This document shows positions 46,805 through 55,506 of a stretch of 64,000 bases of DNA, piece by piece; the first letter of the stretch is position 1; each line of letters opens with the position of its first letter. Made by a program: the position numbers and the translations under genes. The notes beneath the pieces are model-generated. The model worked only from the letters and a program-made list of their open reading frames with translations. It did no database searches and was not told the DNA's origin. The DNA comes from Paulinella micropora (lineage: Eukaryota; Cercozoa; Imbricatea; Euglyphida), in the NCBI GenBank assembly GCA_009731375.1, contig BJOX01000113.1, positions 742,700 to 806,699 on the forward strand, read 5' to 3'.

Positions 46805-48689
46805 ATTGCCAGAGTTGAGAATGGGGCAGGCTGGTCGGGGAGTGCGCGTTCCGGGTCCACGAGGCGGTGCGCGACTGGCAGGCAGGGTACACGCGGGTGC
46901 ACGGCGTGCGACCGTTCATCGACTGCCCCGGCGAGGACGAGCGAGGAGGCGGACGGGCCGGCGGGGTCGGCCGGCGCGGCTGCAGGAGGTGCGAGCGACG
47001 CTAGACCTCTTCCTGACCGAGGGAGAGCCGCGCTCCCTGGACCAGAAGAGGTTCCACGACGCGATGCTCGTGTCGTGCGCGGAGCTGATCCTGGGCAAGG
47101 TCGAGTTCCAGCGCGAACGGCCGGGCCTGCTGGAGCAGCTGGGACGCACCTCGTACCCGTTCGGCACGCTGATCCTCTGCCCCCGCCGCTGGGGCAAGTC
47201 CACCAGCGTGGCGTGTTTCTGTGCGGCGCTCCTGTACCTGTGCGCGCGGGTGAGGCTGCTCATCCTTGCTACGCAGATCAAGTCCGCGGCGCTGCTGATG
47301 AAGTCGGCTCTGGCGTACTTCATGCAGCTGCCCGGCGCGGGCGAGCGCATCATCGAGAACAACGCGTTCCGGCTCGTGGTGCAGGGCCGCGGGGTGCGCG
47401 GGTCGCGGGCGCAGGCGCTGCGCACCGCCAGCGTCAACAGCATCACCGCCTGTGCGCCGACCGAGTCCAGCGTGCGCGGCGAGAGCGCGAACCTGATCCT
47501 GGTGGACGAGGCCGCCTTTGTCAGCCCGCACGTCATGGCGGTGCTGGCCCCGCTGCTCACCGTGGCCGAGACCAGCATTATCTGCATCTCCACCCCGGCC
47601 GGCTCGGAGAACTGGTACACCCGGCTCTTCCTGCCGCCCGCCGGGGGGCCGGCCGCGGACGGCCCAGCCGAGGATATGTTCCTGCGCTTCCACGTGGACC
47701 TGTTGTGCCAGGCCTGCCGGCAGAGCGGCGTCGCGCCCGAGCAGTGCCAGCACAACGCGCACCTGGCCCCCGCCTGGCTGCCCACGTCTAGCCAGCAGCG
47801 GGCGGGCGCGTTCATGCCGGGCGGCTCACTCTTTGCGCAAGAGTTGCTAGGCAACATCGTCACGAAGGGGACGGGCCTGTTGGATTCCGCCGCCGTGGCG
47901 CGCCTGCTGCGGCCCCTGCTGGCGGCCGAGGACGCGCACGCGCGCGCGGTGGCGGCGCTGGGCGTGGCCTACGGGCCCGCGGCCAAGCTCGGGCGCCTGG
48001 CCCGGGCCCGGGAGGCGGCGCAGCAGGCCCTGCGGCAGGCGGGCGAGCGCCTCGAGCCCCGCGGCCGGGTGGTGGCGTACAGCCTGATCGACCCGGCGGG
48101 GCACGGCGCGTCCGAGTTTGCCATCGTGACCGCGGCGCCGCACCCCGAGCGGCCGGGCACCCTCGCCCTGGTGGGCGTGGCCTGCATCAGCGGACGCCGC
48201 GAGGGCGGGCCGGAGGCAGAGTTCGCGCGCTACTGGCGGGCGCTGTCGCTGCACCCCGCCCTGCGCGAGGCACACTTTGTGGTGGGCGTCGAGTCCAACT
48301 TTGGCGGCTCGCACTTTGTGCAGCTCTTGCTGGAGCAGTGGGTGGCGCCGCACTTGCCCAGCTGGGAGCAATGGCTAGAGCCCGTGGCCGTCACGTCCAA
48401 GCCGGCGGCCGCGCCCGCCAACGGATTGATTACCACGCAGCACGCCAAAAACACGGGCGCACACCTGCTCTGTGAGCGCCTGAAGCGGGGCACGCTGGTG
48501 CTAGCGCAGGGCCTCGTGCACGCCGGACGCCCTAGCCGGCTCGACGTCTTGCGCGAGCTAGAGTCCCAGCTGCAGAAGTTGGATTACGCGGGGGGCGGTG
48601 TCTCCGGCAAGAAGAGTGGCCGGCAGGACGACCTAGCGATCGCCCTCGTGCTCCTGTGCTACTGGCTCCATGTCACCGGCCGGGCGTAG
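46788..48689 (+). CDS. Terminase large subunit (herpesvirus/mirusvirus type)
   Basis: ATP-driven motor and nuclease that packages viral DNA into procapsids. Counted from 46788: Walker A CPRRWGKS (131-138), an SSVRGESANLILVDEAAF block with Walker B (236-244) that parallels the herpesvirus NGIRGQ...LLFVDEANF region, coupling motif ISTPAG, a two-cysteine segment (LLCQACRQSG), GAFMPGGSLFAQELLG (about 340-355) that parallels the herpesvirus MF.P.SFMQEIIG segment, then the RNase H-like nuclease with acidic residues in SLIDPAGHG (432-440), VGVESNFGG (499-507) and QDDLAIA (613-619). The first 65 codons look like noise in this frame, whereas another plus frame (about 46823-46950) reads LVGECAFRVHEAVRDWQAGY. 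So the true 5' end needs a frameshift or splice. The 3' end overlaps the next gene, convergently, by 57 bp. Intronless and GC-rich, unlike host genes. Confidence 0.9.
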   Translation: MVMQPELPELRMGQAGRGVRVPGPRGGARLAGRVHAGARRATVHRLPRRGRARRRTGRRGRPARLQEVRATLDLFLTEGEPRSLDQKRFHDAMLVSCAELILGKVEFQRERPGLLEQLGRTSYPFGTLILCPRRWGKSTSVACFCAALLYLCARVRLLILATQIKSAALLMKSALAYFMQLPGAGERIIENNAFRLVVQGRGVRGSRAQALRTASVNSITACAPTESSVRGESANLILVDEAAFVSPHVMAVLAPLLTVAETSIICISTPAGSENWYTRLFLPPAGGPAADGPAEDMFLRFHVDLLCQACRQSGVAPEQCQHNAHLAPAWLPTSSQQRAGAFMPGGSLFAQELLGNIVTKGTGLLDSAAVARLLRPLLAAEDAHARAVAALGVAYGPAAKLGRLARAREAAQQALRQAGERLEPRGRVVAYSLIDPAGHGASEFAIVTAAPHPERPGTLALVGVACISGRREGGPEAEFARYWRALSLHPALREAHFVVGVESNFGGSHFVQLLLEQWVAPHLPSWEQWLEPVAVTSKPAAAPANGLITTQHAKNTGAHLLCERLKRGTLVLAQGLVHAGRPSRLDVLRELESQLQKLDYAGGGVSGKKSGRQDDLAIALVLLCYWLHVTGRA

Positions 48690-50102
48690 CCCCCTGCCGG
48701 CCACGCGCAGTGTGACGGTACACACGCCCCCCACAGGATCCTGCTTTCTTTTCTTGTATCTTTTACTCGTAACCACACCGGCCGGGGTTAAGCTTGGCTG
48801 GGCGCACAAGTTCTGCGTCCAGTCTGGGCCGTGCCCACCCGCACACGCACTCTGCGGGGTTGGGGGGGTGGGCATGCCCTGCCTACCCACACCTGCACTC
48901 TGGCTAGGTCCGCTCCCTCTGCCCCGGCGCGGGCCGTCGTCGCTGTCTTCCCTCGCGGCGGGCGCCCCCCCTCTGTTGGTGGCTGTCGTCCCCGGGCGGG
49001 AGGGGGCCTCCTTGGGGCCGCGCGGCGCTTGCCGGCTCCCCGTGGCGCCCCCGCCGCCGGCCGTGCTCGGGGTGTGCGTAGGGCCGGGGGGCACCTTATC
49101 CAGCCGGGCGTAGTACACCCAGAAGTCGTGCGCCACCGGCAGCCGGAGTGTGCCCGGGGGCAGGGCAGACTCTGACACGTCCATCGTACGCCAGACCGCC
49201 CAATAAAAAGAACTGTCGCCCGTCTCGGCGGGGCCCTCCGGGACCAACCGTCGGTACTGCTGCCGGCACACCTTGGCTGGCACCGGGCCAGGCACTAGCA
49301 GTTGCGGCAGGGCACGCCGGAGGTACTGCACTGTCTTGTCCTGGCGCATGTCCTGCCAGGACCCCGCGCCCAGGCACTCCATATCCACGACTGCCTGGTC
49401 GTCCCCGGACTCCCGGCCCCAGTCTTCGAGCAGCCTGGCCACGGGCGCGCCGGCGCACATGGTGGCCTGGCCGGCCATACTCGCACGCACCAGGAACTCT
49501 CCCCAACAGCCCCCGCCGGGCTCACCCGGCTCTGCGCTGAGCGTGGCGGGGCCCGGCGCGTAGAATACCGTGGCGCTGCGGTACCCAAGGGCACAGGCAC
49601 CCGCCGGGTTACAGCCCAGGTCGCTGCTTTCGCGCTTGTGGGCCAGCGCCCGGACATCTCTGTCCAATTTGCGCTGGAGCTCGCGGCGAGGGCGGGGCTG
49701 GCGCCAGCGCTCGACGAGCGCGGTCTGCGGGTAATCCGTGCGTTTGGCGTACAGGTGCTGGCTGCCCAGGGCCAGGCTCGTCCCGTCCAGCAGTAAGATC
49801 GGCAGGGGAGGGGAGGTGCGGGCTAGCGTCTTGAGCCCCGCCCGCTGCTGGACGATAGCCTGGCGCGCGTCGGCGGGGCTGAGGCCCGCGCCACTTGCCC
49901 ACGGGGGGCGAGGGTTCCGGCCCTGCGCGCGGGCCGCCGCTCGCCGGGGGTCCAGCCAGCCGCGGAGCACCAGCAAGCCATAAACATGCGACTGCAGGCC
50001 AGAGGGCAGTGCCTCCGTCTCGCGGGGGGGATCCACCGGGAGAGGCCCCTGCGCCGCCGGGTCCCGCGCCCGCCCAAAGCTCACCAGGCCTACCGCCAGC
50101 AC
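48633..50102 (-). CDS. Unrecognised viral protein, 489 aa, basic C-terminal tract
   Basis: One open frame of 489 codons. The first 320 residues look folded (LPILLLDGTSLALGSQHLYA; AVVDMECLGAGSWQDM; DSSFYWAVWRTMDVSESALP). Residues from about 340 on are Pro/Gly/Ser-rich with a basic cluster TSKRYKKRKQDP that could be a nuclear localisation signal. It overlaps the terminase end convergently, and its start overlaps by 13 bp the end of the gene at 50090-51369. No family is recognised; a structural or scaffold role would fit the neighbourhood but is a guess. Confidence 0.6.
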   Translation of the reverse strand: MLAVGLVSFGRARDPAAQGPLPVDPPRETEALPSGLQSHVYGLLVLRGWLDPRRAAARAQGRNPRPPWASGAGLSPADARQAIVQQRAGLKTLARTSPPLPILLLDGTSLALGSQHLYAKRTDYPQTALVERWRQPRPRRELQRKLDRDVRALAHKRESSDLGCNPAGACALGYRSATVFYAPGPATLSAEPGEPGGGCWGEFLVRASMAGQATMCAGAPVARLLEDWGRESGDDQAVVDMECLGAGSWQDMRQDKTVQYLRRALPQLLVPGPVPAKVCRQQYRRLVPEGPAETGDSSFYWAVWRTMDVSESALPPGTLRLPVAHDFWVYYARLDKVPPGPTHTPSTAGGGGATGSRQAPRGPKEAPSRPGTTATNRGGAPAAREDSDDGPRRGRGSGPSQSAGVGRQGMPTPPTPQSACAGGHGPDWTQNLCAQPSLTPAGVVTSKRYKKRKQDPVGGVCTVTLRVAGRGLRPAGDMEPVAQEHEGDR

Positions 50103-51369
50103 GGCTTCGTAGTAATGCAGGACGCAGACGCGTACGGCCGCGAGGGTAAAGGGCAGGAGTTGATCTCGTCGACCGACGACGAGGCCAGCCAGAAGTAGAA
50201 GAGGTAGAACTGTTGGACGCAGGTCAGGTTGAGGCCGTCGCAGTCATCGCAGCGCCGGGCCAGGTTGCTGCCGCCCGGCACGTCCAGTGTCGAGCGGACC
50301 TGGTCGCGCAAGCGCCATTGGTGCCCCTGGCCCGGCGCGGGCGGGCGAGGGCACACGTCCAGCCGGTCCTCGAGGTACCACTCCGACCGGCTCAGCCAAG
50401 CGACTACTTCGCACACGACCTCGGCCACCAGCGCCAGCCAAGCCGGCGCGGGCTGGCCGTGGCTTAGTTGCTGGAGCAGCTCGGCGGGGCGCGGGGCAGG
50501 CCCCGCCGCGCTCAGGACGCGCTCGTCGTCCAGGCCCAGGCGGTGCAGAGCCCAGCGGCACTGGAAGCCCCAGTGCGCCGCCCAGGCTCCCCGGAGGTCC
50601 TGGCGCCCAGTCAGCCGCTCAAAGAAGGATCGCCAGGCCCCCTCGTTCGCCGTGTCGGCCGGGTACCCGCGGTGGTCGTACGCCTGCCCGTCCTGGTGCG
50701 GGACCAGCTGGTCCACTGCCTCGCGCACCCGACACAACTCCAGGTACACGGAGAGCCCCCGGGCGTGTGCTCCGACAGCGGGCCGTCGAACCACGACAGG
50801 TTGTCGGGCCTTTCGTAGGGGTGGCTGTAGTGCACCGCCGGGCTGCAGGTCGCGAGGCTCGCTTGCGCGCTGAACTGGAACAGCGCGTTTTTCAGCTCAC
50901 TCAAGTTCCTGTAGCCGCCGCTAGCGCACGAGGGGAAAGAAGCACCCTGGGGCTCTAACCGGAAGGCCGCACGGTGGCCATAAGCGGCCCAGCCCTGGGT
51001 ACCAGGAGGAAAAAAGGCACAGGTGTCCAGGCACGTGAGACCAAGCTGCGGGGGTGAGCGGCGCCCCCGGTGCGCGGCGCTCCGGATGTCGACGACCCCG
51101 AACACGCTCACCCAAACGGGCAGGTCTTTGACCACGTGCGCGGCGGGGGGCACACTCCAGCGCAGCGCATAGCTTCCGTCGGCCTGCGCAGACCCATCGG
51201 CCTGTGCAGACCCGTCGGCGGGCTTCAGCTGCACCCACTGCCAGGACTCGGCCGGGGACAGGCCCCAGTCTCGCGGGGCTTGCAGCAGACAGAAGAGCTC
51301 GTCGTAGCAGCTAGCCGGGTGCAGCAGGGTCAGGCGGCACGAGAGCAGCCGCGGGTCGGCGGCCGCCAT
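50090..51369 (-). CDS. Unrecognised viral protein broken by one frameshift
   Basis: Two overlapping minus-strand frames make one coding region. 51369 to about 50760 begins MAAADPRLLSCRLTLLHPAS and contains a duplicated AQADGS motif. About 50780 to 50090 contains GAWRSFFERLTGRQDL and RRCDDCDGLNLTCVQQFYLF. Protein character switches frame near a C/G run at 50755-50762. The CDDCDG motif recalls the Cys-Asp centres of transglutaminase-like peptidases, but that is only a resemblance. The end overlaps the start of the neighbouring minus-strand gene. A sequencing indel and genuine decay are both possible. Confidence 0.55.
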
Positions 51370-51614
51370 GGAGCGCCGCTCGCTCCGTGCTCCTTTAGCA
51401 CCCAGGCCAGGGGCCGCACGCGCGGGGAGGGGGGAGGAAACGGAAAAGGTGGGGGGCCTCCCCNNNNNNNNNNNNNNNNNNNNNNNNNNNNNNNNNNNNN
51501 NNNNNNNNNNNNNNNNNNNNNNNNNNNNNNNNNNNNNNNNNNNNNNNNNNNNNNNNNNNNNNNNNNNNNNNNNNNNNNNNNNNNNNNNNNNNNNNNNNNN
51601 NNNNNNNNNNNNNN

Positions 51615-52395
51615 GTTCTACCTGTCAGCCGCGGTGGGGGCCCAAGGCGTGTTTGCCCTGGGCCTGGCCTGCATGCTGGGCCTGCTACTCCGGCCCGTCG
51701 CCGGCCGGCGCAGCCCCCGGCCGGCCGCGTACCTCGTGCCCCGGAACTGCGCCTGGGGCGCCGCCCACTTGCTGTACCTGGTAGGCGGTGGCGGGGGCCG
51801 CGCGATCTGGCTCCCGGCGCTGGCCTGGCCCGTCTGGACCGAGGGCTTGGTCTCCCTGCCGTTGGGCCTGATCCCGACGCAGGGCAGGCGGCTGGTGCCC
51901 CGGCGGCTCGGCCGGTGGGCCCTGGCCGGCCACGGCTGCTTGTTGCTAGCCGCCGTCTACTCCGGCCGAGCCTGGCTCGCCGAGGCCGCGGTGGCCGCCT
52001 ACCAGCTCTACAACGGCTGGGTCCTGTCCCGGGCCGGGCAGGGTCTGCGCCGGCGCCTCTGCCAGGCCGGGCTGTGCACCCGGCCGGCACGCTGCGCCGG
52101 GCGCGGCGCGTACGTGGCCGCGCAGCTGCGGCTCATGAGCTGGGCCTTCCGGGGCAGCCTGTGCCTGCACCTGAGTTACCTAGCTGCCTGGCTGGCGCTG
52201 TGGTCGACACTGTGGCCCGGGCGCCGGGCGCCGGCGTGGCGGGCCGTGGTAGTCACGGAGCTGGCGGTCCTGCTGGCCCTGTTAGAACTGCTGCTCAGCG
52301 TCGGGCAGCTGTGGCACTACCACTCGGCCCGCGCCGCGGCCAGGCGCGCCCGGGCCTCCTCACGGGCCGCGGTGTTGGCCGCGGGTACGGACTGA
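51615..52395 (+). CDS. Seven-helix membrane protein, 5' end in gap (rhodopsin-like?)
   Basis: About 259 residues are visible after the gap 51464-51614. Hydrophobic segments include SAAVGAQGVFALGLACMLGL, WLPALAWPVWTEGLVSLPLG, WALAGHGCLLLAAVY, GSLCLHLSYLAAWLALWSTL and VTELAVLLALLELLLSVG. WPVWTEGLVSLPLGL resembles helix C of microbial rhodopsins, but the last helix has no lysine, so it could not bind retinal in the usual way. It stands next to the heliorhodopsin on the opposite strand and may be a diverged paralogue. Seven helices is a by-eye estimate. Confidence 0.55.
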
Positions 52396-52559
52396 CCGGG
52401 GCGGCCGGCGCCGGTGGTGCGGTGGTGGGGCGTGGTCAAGATCGTGTTTTTATCGAGAGAGGCCAACGAACAAAACAGGGAGGGGGAACACCGCCGCGGG
52501 GGGCCGCCGGGGGGGGGGGGGGGGGGGAGGNNNNNNNNNNNNNNNNNNNNNNNNNNNNN

Positions 52560-52591
<32 letters not shown>

Positions 52592-52625
52592 CGAAGGAAG
52601 AGGAAGGCAGGCCCCCTCCCCGGCG
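52396..52625. other. Convergent intergenic stretch with G runs around a gap
   Basis: G-rich sequence on both sides of a 29-bp gap (52531-52559) lies between the two convergent membrane-protein genes. No gene is seen. The G runs directly against the gap suggest assembly artefact. Confidence 0.6.
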
Positions 52626-53672
52626 CTAGCCGGCCCCGCAGCCGGGCTGCTGGAGCCACCCGGCGGAGGTCTGCCCCTGCAGGGATTGGAGCGCCAACAG
52701 GGTCAGGGCCGTCTTGCTGAACAGACTCAGCCCGCAGTAGCCCAGCTCCGCGGTCAGGTGCCCAGTGACGAGCTGCGCACAGCGCTGCCGGTACAAGTAG
52801 CAGGCGCAAAACGTCTCCCAGCCGCCGAAGGAAATAAAAAAGACTGTCTGGAGGATCACCGCCAGCCGGATCCACTTGCGCACCTCCCGCGGCAGCGAGC
52901 TCTGCACCCCCTGGGCCGCCGCCCACACCGGGAGCAGCGCTAGCACGCACAAGAGCCAGGAGCAGGCCCAACAGAACAGCGTGAGGTGCGTCAGGTGCAC
53001 CGGCAAGGACCCGGGTACCTGGAAGTGCTGGTGCTGACCGCCCAGGGTCGAGCCCGCGAACGCGGCTGCCCGGCGCGGCCGCCACCTCAAGTCCCAGTAA
53101 GGGAGGGCAAGCCCCTCCGACCCGCTGGGCTCGGCCAACAACTGGTCTTGTTCCCCGCCGCCGCCATCGGGGTGAGTGTCTGCCGACGGCGCGGGCTCCT
53201 CCTCCCTCGCAGTCCTCGCTTGTACCCGGCTGGTACTGACGGCGGCCCGGTCCCACGCCAGGCGGGGGACCAAGCCCCCCAGCAAGACCATGAGGTGACA
53301 GCAGGCACAAGCAGTGACCAGCTGGGGCCACGAACGCTCGCCCGCCAGTAGCAGCAGCTGCAGCACCATTAGCGGCGCGGTGACCGCGTACTCCAGCCAA
53401 CGGCAGACTTCGGAACCCAGGCAGAGCCTGGCGGGCAGGGCGCTGGTGGTCCACGCCGGCTGCCGGCACAGGACTACCACTGTCTGCACGAGGTGGCCCA
53501 GCGCCGTCAAGAGGTGGAACCCAATGGAGAGGGGCCAGAGCGAGACCGCCGCCGCGAGGGGTCTCGGCTGCAGCAGGGGCCGTGCTGCGCCGGCGGCCAG
53601 GGACACCGAGACCACGGACAGCTGCGCGGGGGGCACTGCCCTGGCGTAGTCCCAGGGGCCCGCCCAGATCAT
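52626..53672 (-). CDS. Heliorhodopsin
   Basis: Retinal-binding seven-helix photoreceptor or transporter of the heliorhodopsin family, of the kind known from mirusviruses and some algal giant viruses. Start chosen at 53672 (MIWAGPWDY); the frame upstream is a (TC)n-encoded Arg-Glu run. Diagnostic helix C motif RWLEYAVTAPLM (residues 91-102) corresponds to the family's RWxEYSxSxxxM. The last helix GLSLFSKTALTLLAL carries the Schiff-base lysine, K320. Helix B LSIGFHLLTALGHLVQTVVV, helix D ACCHLMVLLGGLVPRL and helix F ILQTVFFISFGGWE also fit. The total of 348 residues exceeds the usual 250-300 because of a hydrophilic insertion of roughly 80 residues between helices D and E (EEEPAPSADTHPDGGGGEQD). 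Ion transport or signalling is undecided. Confidence 0.78.
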   Translation of the reverse strand: MIWAGPWDYARAVPPAQLSVVSVSLAAGAARPLLQPRPLAAAVSLWPLSIGFHLLTALGHLVQTVVVLCRQPAWTTSALPARLCLGSEVCRWLEYAVTAPLMVLQLLLLAGERSWPQLVTACACCHLMVLLGGLVPRLAWDRAAVSTSRVQARTAREEEPAPSADTHPDGGGGEQDQLLAEPSGSEGLALPYWDLRWRPRRAAAFAGSTLGGQHQHFQVPGSLPVHLTHLTLFCWACSWLLCVLALLPVWAAAQGVQSSLPREVRKWIRLAVILQTVFFISFGGWETFCACYLYRQRCAQLVTGHLTAELGYCGLSLFSKTALTLLALQSLQGQTSAGWLQQPGCGAG

Positions 53673-53833
53673 ACAGGCCAGAGGTGGACGGCCAGCGCCA
53701 GCGCGTTCGCGCCGGCCAGGACCCTCACCGCGCAGGATAGGTCGACGACGCGGCGGCCGGCACACCCCATCTTTGAAGCTGGTACGGGGGCTAGCGGCGA
53801 AGCCCCTGACTCCCTGCCTCCTCTCGGCCTGCT

Positions 53834-53895
<62 letters not shown>

Positions 53896-53977
53896 ACTCT
53901 CTCGCGCGCGCCCCCTGCGCCCTCCTCTCCCCCGGGCAGCAGGGGAGGAGCCGGAGGGGGGGAAGGCGCGTGCCCCC
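53673..53977. repeat. Intergenic region with (TC)n tract
   Basis: A (CT)n run at 53837-53890 lies upstream of the heliorhodopsin start. It is the only host-like microsatellite inside the viral block. Open frames through it (poly Arg-Glu) are artefacts. Confidence 0.7.
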
Positions 53978-55114
53978 TCACTCTGCCGTCGCCCCCGGCG
54001 GGTGCAAGCCGCCCGGGCCAGGGAGGGTGGGCGGCTCGCACCCGTCCTGGCTGGGAGTAGGCAGCGCGGGCTTGGCATCTACCGGTGCCCGCCGCGTTGG
54101 GTTCTCGAGCGGTATGCTGTAGCGGACGGCCGCAAAGCACTTGTCTAAGTTAAACCACACCACTGCATTACGAGCGTCTCTGTCCCAGAGGAACTGCAGG
54201 CAGCGCTCGGCGGTCCGCACAAAGTCCTGCGCGTCCAGGTGGTCCAACCCCGGCGCCAGCAGCGTCAGGCTCCGCTCACAGAACGTGTTGATCACCGTGT
54301 CAGTCACCACGGCCCGCACCGTGGCCCGCACCAGCTTGCTGTGGTGGCTGGGCTTGGTCGGCGCCCCGCCCAGCCTAGCCTCCTCCCAGGGGTGGCGCCA
54401 CGCCCGGCTAGCGGCGGCCAGCGCATTGAGCTCTAAGGCTACGAAAGCCGCACACTCCCGGTGCGCCGCGCCGGGCAGGTCGTCGATGGCTAGGTCGAGG
54501 CTGGCGTAATGCGCCCACTCATGGGTCGCGGCGTTCAGGCTGCGCACATTGTACGGCAGCTTGAGCTGGGCCAGCACGTCCGCACACTGCGCGGGGTCGG
54601 GGCTGGCCGTCGTCGTAGTCGTCGTCAGGTGTGCCGGCGCGGGCCTGGGGGCCTCACCGCTGATTTCCAGGTGTGGCAGCCGCAGCATCTGCCTGTCCGA
54701 TGCCCCCAGGCGGTCGTACAAGTCGAGGTCGCTCTTCCAGGCCTCGCTAGTGCCGGCGTGGGAGTGCAGGGTGACCTGGTAGCGCCCGTACTGCGACAGC
54801 TCCTGCAAGGAGTGCAGATCCCAGCGCCCGTGCCCCGTCAACAGAAAGCGGGTGCGGGTGCCGCGCGCCGTATTGTCTTCCACCAGCCACAGCTCCGGGG
54901 AGCGCCGGTGGTACAAGGCTAGCCCCGGACCCTGCCAAGTCGCGGCCGCTCGGTGGTTCAGGTGCTGGACGACGCCAGCGGGTGCAGTGGCGCCGCCCAG
55001 CGGGCTGCCCAAGTGCGGGGCCCGGGCTAGCAGGTGCGAGCGGAGTTCGTCGGTGGAGCCGCTCGGGGCGGGGCCGGCCGCCGCGCGCAGGTAAGGATGA
55101 AAACGTGCGACCAT
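53978..55114 (-). CDS. Unrecognised viral protein, 378 aa
   Basis: Start placed at 55114 (MVARFHPYLRAA) because the frame further upstream is low-complexity Pro/Arg. Segments ELWLVEDNTARGTRTRFLLT, LQELSQYGRYQVTLHSHAG, LNAATHEWAHYASLDLAIDD and DFVRTAERCLQFLWDRDARN look folded. It is divergent from the candidate capsid gene across about 390 bp. A capsid-accessory (triplex-like) role would suit the position, but no motif proves it. Confidence 0.55.
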   Translation of the reverse strand: MVARFHPYLRAAAGPAPSGSTDELRSHLLARAPHLGSPLGGATAPAGVVQHLNHRAAATWQGPGLALYHRRSPELWLVEDNTARGTRTRFLLTGHGRWDLHSLQELSQYGRYQVTLHSHAGTSEAWKSDLDLYDRLGASDRQMLRLPHLEISGEAPRPAPAHLTTTTTTASPDPAQCADVLAQLKLPYNVRSLNAATHEWAHYASLDLAIDDLPGAAHRECAAFVALELNALAAASRAWRHPWEEARLGGAPTKPSHHSKLVRATVRAVVTDTVINTFCERSLTLLAPGLDHLDAQDFVRTAERCLQFLWDRDARNAVVWFNLDKCFAAVRYSIPLENPTRRAPVDAKPALPTPSQDGCEPPTLPGPGGLHPPGATAE

Positions 55115-55506
55115 CCGCAGAACACCGCGGCGGCCCGCTGTCCAGACAGGCCGGCCGGCAGAGGAGGAGAGTGACTGCGCCGGGGGGGCTGGCAGGGCGG
55201 GCTTTTCTTGCCAACTCGTAGCGCCCCGCCTCCCCCCTGGCCGGCCCCACGGGCGGGAGGGGGGAGGGGGGCAGGGGCAGCGCACACCTCCTCTCTCTCC
55301 CCTGCCCCGGGCGGGGGGGGGAGGGGGGCAGGGGAGGTCGGGGTGGGGAGGGGGAGGCCCACGGCGGGGAAGGGGGGGAAGCGGAGGTGCCGAGCGAGGT
55401 GGCTAGCCCCCCCTGCCATTATTTGCCCTCCCCGACAAAGAAGAGTCCAGCGTTGTCCCCCCGGCTCCTGCTTTTTTTGCTGGCGCAGCCTGAGACGACG
55501 TGCGAC
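55115..55506. promoter_or_regulatory. Divergent intergenic region between two viral genes
   Basis: A very G/C-rich stretch with repeated GGGGAGGGGG motifs lies between the 378-aa gene and the capsid candidate. Promoters for both are expected here. No TATA-like box is evident. Confidence 0.35.

Noticed and set aside
47001-47762. Long minus-strand and alternative-frame ORFs across the viral genes (47001-47863, 49096-49902, 58593-59946)
   Set aside because: GC-rich genes leave shadow frames open; these are Arg/Ala/Pro/Gly noise opposite frames with conserved motifs.
46788-48689. Bacterial prophage or plain bacterial contamination as source of the terminase
   Set aside because: Spacing of motifs around Walker B and the FMPGGSLFAQELLG segment are herpesvirus-like, and a heliorhodopsin follows. 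Contamination by a separate viral contig cannot be excluded and is raised as a check.
53673-54140. Arg/Glu-rich N-terminal extension of the heliorhodopsin
   Set aside because: It is a translation of a (TC)n tract; the methionine at 53672 gives a normal start just before helix A.
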